DNA from: Hybos culiciformis
Lineage: Eukaryota; Arthropoda; Insecta; Diptera; Hybotidae
Assembly (NCBI GenBank): GCA_964007475.1
Contig: OZ023274.1
Span: forward strand, 22,464,043-22,528,042
Length of the DNA: 64,000 nucleotides
Direction: 5' to 3'
The notes under the pieces are model-generated. The model saw nothing but the letters and a program-made list of their open reading frames with translations. It was not told the DNA's origin and did no database searches. Positions 56,200-64,000 of the stretch are shown one piece after another. A program made the translations under genes and the position numbers. The stretch's first letter is position 1; the number at the start of each line of letters is the position of its first letter.

Positions 56200-59100
56200 T
56201 TTGTAAATTTGTTAAATATAATTAATCTAATGAAATATTAAAGAATTTCTTTATAAGCTTGAGAATATTTTTGAAATTCTTTATAAAATTTCCCATGTAA
56301 GCGATTGTCGTAAATGCATTTTTATTCTTCCATAAAGAGAGCTTAATTATGAAGTAATTTTATTAACAAAAAATTGACTGCGTTATCTCATTTTTTTTTT
56401 TTTTGCAATTTATGATGTATTAAAAATTTAAAGAAATTTATAAAATAAATTTTTTTTTTCTTGTCTTAACATTTTTTTTTTTAAATCTTTTACCTAAATT
56501 GTTGTTTTAAAGCAAAATAACATAAAAACTATGTACTTTTAGTCTTTTGAAAATATAAACATTATATTCTGGAAAATACATTGACCGCTTCATTTTTGTT
56601 GAAAAGATCATAATAGTATGGAAAAAATAAAATGAAATTTTCTTTTGAAAAAGATATGCCGACAAGCGGGCGTTTGTGATAATTTTATTAATTTATGATT
56701 GGGTAATAAAACTTCAATCAGGTATATTGAGAGGTTCTGTGCACTAAAAATGAATGGATTTTTATTTTTTTTTTTTATAAATATATTTTTTATTTTTGGG
56801 ATAAAAGTGCGCAATGTACCTAAATATTTTAATAAAAATAATATGCGTATTTTGTAAAAATTTAAACTAAATATTATAAAAATAACTTATTTATCAATAT
56901 GAAATAAAAATAAATTTTAGGCAGAGGCACATAAATTTATTAAACATTCTAATTAAAATGGATTGCAATATTTCAAGAATAATTTAATGAATTTTCAGTG
57001 AATTTTGAATAAAAATAGTATATATAAGTATTACAATATAAAGTTGAAAGGTTAGAAATATATTAAAATTGAATCGACCTAATTGATTTGGATAATAAAT
57101 ATTTTCGAATTCAGAACTAAACGTTATATTTTATCGGCTGTCATGGAGTATAGTGGACGGGATTGTTCCGTCTCTCCGCGGGCTGGGTATATTTTGGAAT
57201 TTTTTTTTTTTATACTTATTTAACTAACAAAACTTTAAAAGTTAAATAAGTGAATCTTGTTTTTATTTTATATCGATGAGAAAAACGTTCAATTATGTTT
57301 CAGGAATTATAGTTTTTGAGTATGTTATGTACCCTGTCACCACTTACAAAAATATGATGGTTGTAAATAACTTTTTGTTCTCAAAGGGTTATTTTCTAAA
57401 CTGATAAAGAATTGTTTTGTTTTGTTTTCTTATAAACGTTTTTTTTTTTGGAATTAATTCAAGATAGAAGACGTTTGAGATTTTTCGAGGTGATAATATT
57501 TTTCTTGTTATTATTGATTATTTTGTTCAAATTATTATTATCAACTATTATAAGGCTTTTATTCATTTTATCTTTGGTACTTTTTCGCAATATAATTTTT
57601 TTAATCAATGTTTATAGCGCAGCGTAATTCCAACTGATTTACGGATCTCTTTATTATTTATTATATTTTTTTGGATTTGGAATTTTAAAAAAATCTGTGG
57701 TTTATTGCGTAAAGTGAACCGCAGTTAGAACAGGCATTAGTAGGAGGTATATAGTCCACAGCCGCATCGAAATTTAGGCTTTTCGTTTTTGGATAATTTA
57801 TCAGTACAAAAATGCATCTCTAATATTGTAATTTTTTTTAAAAATTGAAACATTTTTTAACAATAGGCCTTCTCCCGAAAAGAAATTGAAATTCTGAATT
57901 TTATATTCCAAGTGTAAATTTGACAATAATGATATTTCAAATACATGCTCTCGGACGTATATTTGAAATTCACAACAACAAAATATATTAGGAATTTCAC
58001 TATTTCAAATTCTTTTCTGGTGAAAGCCTAATGTAATTTTATAAATTTGAAATCAAGAAAAGACTAAAATGTTGGTTAGAACTAAAAAAATGTATACCAA
58101 AATTAAAAAATCCCACTAATATTTATTGGCGTTTTGTTAGTGTTGTATGGTTATTTGAAAGATCACCGAGATATAATAAAATTGTTGTAAACAAAAGATG
58201 TATAATATTTTTCCCTTACGTCTTATTTTTCAAAAATATTCGTCGAAAATAGTAGTTTTAATTTACTTATTTTTTGATTAAAATATCATTTTAATGAAAC
58301 TAACTAATGATTTATGGATTTTAGAAATATTAAAGAAATTCATTAGAATTCTAGAAAGATTTAAATTGTTTCTATGTAACAGCTATTTTGAGTTTTCTTG
58401 CATAGTTATTCCGGTTCGCAATCAAAGTATATTTTCACCTTCTTCGGTGTAGTAATATTTATTGATGATTTAAGTTCTAATTGACTACATTCAAATTTCC
58501 GTTTTTTATGCAGCTATAGATCACTAAAAGATATTTTTTATCTAAATCTTTATAAGATTATTTTTATTTAAGTTTTTGAACCTATAAGCAAAAAAATCTT
58601 ACATCAAATCATTAAAAATACAAACATACTCTTTTAGTTTCAGATCTAGTGCATAGAAAAAAACTAAAAAATCGTGTTATTCAGTTTTGAATTAGATAGG
58701 TCGCGCCAATTACTTTTTCTCAACTTATAGTTTATATAATTTCGTTTTTCTTCTTTTTCTTTGAAAAATATAACAATTCAACCATCATTTTTTACATTTA
58801 AAATCATAATGGAGTTTTAAAGTTTGAAAACAGACGTCCAATGGACTATGTTTATCTAGCGCAAAATAAAAATTATGTTGAAAAAAATAAAGTTTGTTTA
58901 AAAATTAAAAGAAATGAAAAGAAAAAAAAAATAAAGAAGAAAACAGTAACATTTTATATTTATTTAACATTAGGTTTTCGTTTGCTTATTGTAATTTATT
59001 CAAAGAATATTTTAATTTTTCTGTTTTTTCTTTAATTTTTAATGGATGAGAAAATAAATGTATTTAAATTTCAATGTGCAAATATTCAAAAAGAGAAAGA

Positions 59101-59941
59101 ATATATTCAAATATGATTTAAATTATTATTATTTATTTTAACCCATCTATCTAAAACATTATCATCCATCAGCAAGTACATACTGCATACATATGTTAGT
59201 TCAAAGAAGTGAACAAATTTTATTTTACATTTACGATTTAGTATCTAATTTTTTGATTTAAAACTAGGTGATATAAGCTTGCTTGTTGTGGCTAACTAGT
59301 TCTGTCCAAACTTTATTTCCTCAAGCTATAATTTACTTGGATTTCATCACATCAATAGAATTTCAAATATGAAATTTACGTATTAATGGCCGACGGCTTA
59401 ATTATTACATTTAGGCTAATATTATTTGAATATTTCCACATCAAAGAAAAAGTCTTTTTATTTCAATCAAATAATAATTAATAATAATTAGAGAAAATAA
59501 CTGAAGTATTAGAAAAAGGGATAAAAACTTTGAAAGTTTTTTTCGGCCCGGAATCTTTTTCTTTTGTTTCCTGAACCATAAAAAAGCTTAAAAATACTCA
59601 AAATACCGTAAGAATAATAGCAATGCAATTAATGGCAAAGCTTTATGCCAATTTATTTCATTATATAGTAGCATTAGATATCGTCCACTGACAAAATGTT
59701 TGCCGTATGTAAATTTTCCATATTACATATTGAGGTCGTTAAGTTTTCTTAAACAAAAAATTTGATTATTTCTAACTTTTATTTCTATTTATTCAAAACT
59801 GCAAGAAACCGCATAAACATTTTCTCAGTCGACGATGTGTCCAGTCCTAAGCTGATCTATTTTTTTAAACTATTCCTATTTAAAATATATTCAATCTATT
59901 ATTTCTTTAAAGTAATTTAGAAAAAATAATCTTTTTTTCAG
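56200..59941. other. byn upstream region; no exon defined
   Basis: A/T-rich sequence. The first byn coding exon begins at an acceptor (TTTTTTTCAG ending 59941), so at least one 5' untranslated exon and the promoter should lie here or further left, but no donor could be chosen with confidence. The one distinct patch is the G/C-rich hairpin at 57155-57173. Confidence 0.5.
57155..57173. other. G/C-rich hairpin island upstream of byn
   Basis: GGACGGGA and TTCCGTCT can pair over eight positions (two G-T) around a TTG loop, within TGTCATGGAGTATAGTGGAC and TCTCCGCGGGCTGGG, a G/C-rich patch of about 50 bases in very AT-rich DNA. It could be a 5' untranslated exon or promoter-proximal sequence of byn, or a repeat remnant. 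It does not fold as a tRNA. Confidence 0.3.
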
Positions 59942-62876
59942 AGGATATGGCTGCATCTCATATTTTGTCTGCTGTTGATCCACCAAATAGTTCATCAAAC
60001 ATCCATACCAATAATAATAGTAATAATAATAATCGTAGTCCGGACTTGGACAGAAATTTACATGTTAGCTTAGATGACAGAGAACTTTGGATAAGATTTC
60101 AAAATCTAACAAATGAAATGATTGTAACTAAAAATGGAAGGTAAGTAATAAATTTTATTTATTTTAAAATATTTGCATGTTAAAATAAAATATTCTCAGA
60201 AATCATTTGTTTAAATCTAATCTCTAACCAACATTTCTCGTATATCTTAGTTCTAATACAGTGTACGTATAAGAAAAAAATATTTTTAAAGCGTTGAAAT
60301 AAGTTTGCTAAGTAGATTCTTTTTTTATTCCATTTTAAATTATTTTGAAATTGCTTAAACTAAATATATTATTAGATGCATTTTTTGTTTAGAGATACTT
60401 TGCTAAATAAAGAAAAAGTGTTAATTAATATCCAAAGAAAGAAATTGAAGTTGATTGAAAATTGTTTTTCGTTAAACTGCACACTAGTCGATTTTTCTAA
60501 TTAAATTCAAAATTAATTTTTCATGATCATCTGTACAACCGATGTAATCTATCTTATTTGTAAATAATTTAATAATGATTCATAATTTCTACAAAATATT
60601 TAAAATGGTAAAAAAATTTATTTCTGAAGTTCTTAATGAAAATAGTTCTTTAAAAACAACGTAAATATTTGGTTCAAGTGAACAGTTAAAAATTTTACAC
60701 TAGGTCCATTCCGAGGTTAGAATCGCATACGAGACCGAGACCGTAACGGTAGAAAATATCTTTTAAAATTTTTTTTTTTTTTTAAATTGTCATTTGTTTA
60801 TTTTTCTAATTTCAGGAGAATGTTTCCCGTAGTTAAAGTTACAGCGTTAGGATTGGATCCTTCGGCGATGTACACTGTTCTGTTAGGTGAAATTTTTTTT
60901 TTTTAATTTTTTTTTTGCATTTAATGATTTTTTAATAAAATAAAATTTTCAATTCAAGAATTCGTTCAAGTCGATTCACACAGATGGAAATATGTTAATG
61001 GTGAATGGGTTCCTGGTGGAAAGGCTGAAGTGCCTCCTTCTAACCCGATTTATGTTCATCCAGAATCCCCTAATTTCGGAGCACATTGGATGAAAGAACC
61101 TATTAGTTTTGCTAAAGTAAAATTAACAAATAAAACAAATGGAAGCGGGCAGGTGCGGTTATAGTTGGATCCTACCCTAACTATTCAAAAGTAAAACATA
61201 AACCAATAATCTTATATTTCAGATAATGCTTAATTCATTACATAAATATGAGCCTAGAGTTCATTTAGTTAGAGTTGGATCAGAGCAGCGTCATGTTGTT
61301 ACATATCCTTTTCCGGAAACTCAATTTATTGCCGTCACAGCATATCAAAATGAAGAAGTTACAACATTGAAAATTAAATACAATCCATTTGCAAAAGCTT
61401 TTTTGGACGCTAAGGTAGTAATTGATCCATCTCGTGTAAGAAATAAATTTAAATTTTTCTAACGAATTTTGACTTTTTTCGTAGGAGCGTCCAGAATCAA
61501 TTTACTCACATGAAGGCTCACATTACGGTTGGTATATACCACCTCCATCGACTTATTCTACAAGTACACAACTCTCAACTTCTAGTGAACGTTATAGTAG
61601 ACATAAGACTCCACGAATTTCACCATATTCAAGACCACGTTCAACAACCACTGAACATAATTCAACAACTTCAACACCACCTCCAACGACTTCTCAATCA
61701 CAATCGAGCTTTATGCCTGTAGATCCAACTGTCTCTCCCAGTGTTTTTTCTTATCCAACTTGGCAGAGTACTGGAAGTTATTGGAGTACACAGCCTACGG
61801 GTAATGCCGGAAGCCCAGTTGGTAAAAATAACTCAAACAAAACATTAAACTTTGTTTTGACTAATTTATTTTTGTAGCGGCCAATCCTTCGCCTACTCCC
61901 CCAACTGGATCACCTAGTTACACATCATCACCTGGATATACTATACATCATTTAACACCCCAGTCTCATCAATATTCAATTCAAAGCGACAACTATCAAA
62001 ATTCAACAAATATGCCATCACATCAAATTTATTCCACAAATTCAACACATCAAGTTTATCATCCCACGCCTACATCACCCAGTTTATATTCGAATGTCCT
62101 TAATCCAACTTTAGGTTATTCAACAGCTTGGCATAGTGGAAGTGAATATGGTTTATATCAAAATTCTTATGCATATCAAACGGAGTACATCCCTCTTGTG
62201 GGAGACTTAACGTAAGTAATAAGATTTTTTAAATCTAATTAAAATTTTTATTTAATTCATATATCATATCGTATTTTTCTTAAAAATTTATATTAATGAT
62301 TTAATAAATTACTTTTAATAATTTTTTTGTATTAATCCCTTTTTATGAAACAATCTTTAATTATTCTTATGTTGTCTTCGTTCTTGTTTTTATGATTTTT
62401 ATCCCTATTAGATTTTTTCTTTTTTTCATTACAAGCCTTGCATATTTATGTCCTTGTCGTATTAATACATATTTTATCGCCATTGCCACCTTATCAAATT
62501 TTTTAATTTAATTTAATATGATTAATTTTGAATATCAAAATAAATTGTTAAATGAATCTCAAATAAAAAAAAATCGATGTTATTATTACAGTTACTTATA
62601 TACATTCTGTAGTATAAAAATATCGCGATCATATTTATAGAAGTATGTATTCACATTTATATAAAATATGTATGCTAATTTTCTATTATTTATTTCAGAA
62701 ACCATTCAGTTGAGCAAATAAATGAAAATAAAGCAGCTCCTATTTATCAAAACGAAGAAGAATCATCGATATTAACTTTAGAATGCAGAAGTACTACGAA
62801 GCCAGCAGAAACAACATTAGATCGTCCAAATAATGAAAACTGGGCACCGTTAACACCTCCGCATACTCAAATTTGA
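59942..62876 (+). CDS. byn: Brachyury-type T-box transcription factor brachyenteron
   Basis: T-box DNA-binding transcription factor that specifies hindgut and caudal visceral mesoderm in insects. Coding exons 59947-60140 (acceptor at 59941), 60816-60886, 60959-61152, 61223-61414, 61485-61821, 61878-62211 and 62699-62876 join in phase to 499 residues. ATG 59947 is chosen because it gives the conserved N-terminus ([10 protein letters not shown]). An Asn/Ser-rich linker precedes the T-box at about 44-218: [123 protein letters not shown]. The Brachyury-specific GWYIP (cf. GWLLP) follows. The C-terminal half is Ser/Thr/Pro/Tyr-rich, as in the activation region. The exon 3 donor is GTGCGG, weaker than usual. 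The poly(A) signal is at 62946-62951. The nearest downstream gene, Trpml, is on the same strand. Confidence 0.96.
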
Positions 62877-63705
62877 TATTCATGTAATTAAAATGTCTTA
62901 TTATATTATGTATATGTAAAATGTAACTATATAATTAAAAAGTACAATAAAGTATTTAAGTTTTCAAATATTAAAATTGTAAAACTTATTGATAGTATTG
63001 TGTATCAAAAGTTTAATATCAAATTATACCAAACACATCATCATTTAGCAGTTTGACTTCATATTTTTTTGAAATTGGTTTCAGCATAGTATAGCTTCGA
63101 AATCAGCACTCTGAAATTATTTCCTGAAAATATTTTAATGAAAAGTAACGAATAATTACATTTAAAAATGCATCTATTCACAACTAGGTGGCTCTTCATT
63201 ACATTTTAAACAATGAACTGACTTAAAAAAAAAATTTCATCGCAGTGGTACAAACAGTCACCTTATTCAGAAATAAAAACATTTTTGACAGCAAGCAAAA
63301 CAAAGAAAAGTATCTCGTCGGGTAGTTCGTTTCGTAAACGCAAAAAAAAAAACGGAAAAGAAGAAACAACTTTTTATTTATTTTTTTAATAATAATTATT
63401 AAATTTAATTATTTTATTTTTTAATTCAAAAGTTTTAAAAAATATACCTATACCTATATTATATTTTTTTTAAATTTATAAATATTTTAATTTTAATTAT
63501 TAATAATAAAGATTTTACAATTAACAATTACAAGCTTAGAAAAAATTTATTACAAAAAAAAAAAAAACCTAATTTTTTTTTCTTGCGTTGCGACCTTGTG
63601 TGTTGTTTTTCCCATTATTTTATTTAATTGAGTTGAGGCAAAAAACCTCGACGACGGACAAGGAAAATTCCTAACGTTGTTCGATTATATCAAAATTGTA
63701 TCGAA
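62877..63705 (+). promoter_or_regulatory. byn 3' UTR and Trpml 5' region
   Basis: The byn poly(A) signal AATAAA (62946-62951) lies 70 bases past its stop. The remaining 750 bases up to the Trpml ATG must hold the Trpml promoter and 5' UTR. A/T-runs dominate, with a more mixed stretch at 63590-63705 next to the start codon that looks like 5' UTR. No TATA box or initiator can be singled out. Confidence 0.4.
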
Positions 63706-63957
63706 ATGAGTGCAATTCTGACAGATGATCAAGAAAACCTAATTGATAGAAATAATGAAGAAATCTTAGAAATTCCCTTTCCATCAACAAGCTCAACCCA
63801 CAGTCAACAAAATGCAGGAGAAGAACAGGATCCAAATGTTTCACCAATGTCGGCTTTTAATGAGGAAAGAATGCGACGAAAATTGCAATTCTTTTTTATG
63901 AATCCAATTGAAAAATGGCATGCGAAACGTCGATTTCCATATAAATTTATTGTTCAA
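63706..63957 (+). CDS. Trpml: TRPML (mucolipin) channel, first coding exon
   Basis: TRPML is the endolysosomal cation channel (Ca2+, Fe2+, Zn2+ release) of the TRP family. Only the N-terminal cytosolic segment is in the window: ATG 63706 opens 84 codons ending at a GTGAGT donor at 63958, phase 0. The protein starts MSAILTDDQENLIDRN, with an acidic, Ser-rich head that includes an ENLI(D) stretch in keeping with lysosomal sorting signals. It then reads EERMRRKLQFFFMNPIEKW and HAKRRFPYKFIVQ, the conserved lead-in to the first transmembrane helix of mucolipins, with the basic cluster thought to bind PI(3,5)P2. Identification rests on that conserved block. The rest of the gene lies to the right. 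Confidence 0.85.
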
Positions 63958-64000
63958 GTGAGTTTTTTTTTTTCTTTAGAAGATTTTATGCCAAAAAATT

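Noticed and set aside
57125..57195. tRNA gene
   Set aside because: The hairpin lacks the A and B box consensus and a cloverleaf with four stems.
61791..61821. Alternative byn donor at CTACGG|GTAATG
   Set aside because: It is in the same phase and possible, but the donor at 61822 was kept because it retains the longer exon. Transcript data would decide.

Overview
The window is about 64 kb of very AT-rich animal nuclear DNA. It has spliced genes with GT-AG introns, long TE-filled intergenic stretches and AATAAA poly(A) signals. The gene set (eco/ESCO, threonine dehydrogenase, artichoke, mRpL15, brachyenteron, Trpml) points to an insect. I cannot fix the order from sequence alone. No bacterial features, CRISPR arrays or credible tRNA genes were seen.

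Layout, left to right. (1) 1-5530, + strand: eco, the cohesin acetyltransferase, missing its 5' end. Its 2.9-kb intron is packed with old transposons. (2) 5531-8390: convergent intergenic DNA with a 1.1-kb TIR element. (3) 8391-15237, - strand: a complete eight-exon mitochondrial L-threonine 3-dehydrogenase (358 aa). (4) 15238-38963: about 24 kb of intergenic DNA between divergent genes. It holds a four-level nest of DNA transposons, hAT relics, two hAT-type MITEs with perfect 8-bp target duplications, a dead R1-clade retrotransposon and an inverted repeat family. (5) 38964-44498, + strand: artichoke, a secreted leucine-rich-repeat protein (1512 aa, six exons). (6) 44983-46311, - strand: mRpL15 (290 aa, three exons), convergent with artichoke. 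(7) 46312-59941: about 13.6 kb upstream of byn. It contains a MITE, a Lys-like A/T simple repeat interrupted by a hAT element with a perfect target duplication, a 15-bp tandem repeat, and a motif of about 30 bp that recurs five times over 4.6 kb. (8) 59942-62876, + strand: brachyenteron/Brachyury (499 aa, seven coding exons). (9) 63706 onward, + strand: first coding exon of the TRPML channel gene.

The genes do not form a pathway. They are ordinary single-copy insect genes: cohesion, amino-acid catabolism, cuticle/sensory matrix, mitochondrial translation, hindgut/mesoderm patterning and lysosomal ion flux. All exon joins given here were made by hand from splice sites and reading-frame phase. 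The complete genes close to whole codons, which supports the models. The least explained sequences are the five-copy motif upstream of byn, the tandem duplication inside eco together with altered acetyl-CoA-site residues, and a small relatively GC-rich open island at about 30.3 kb.
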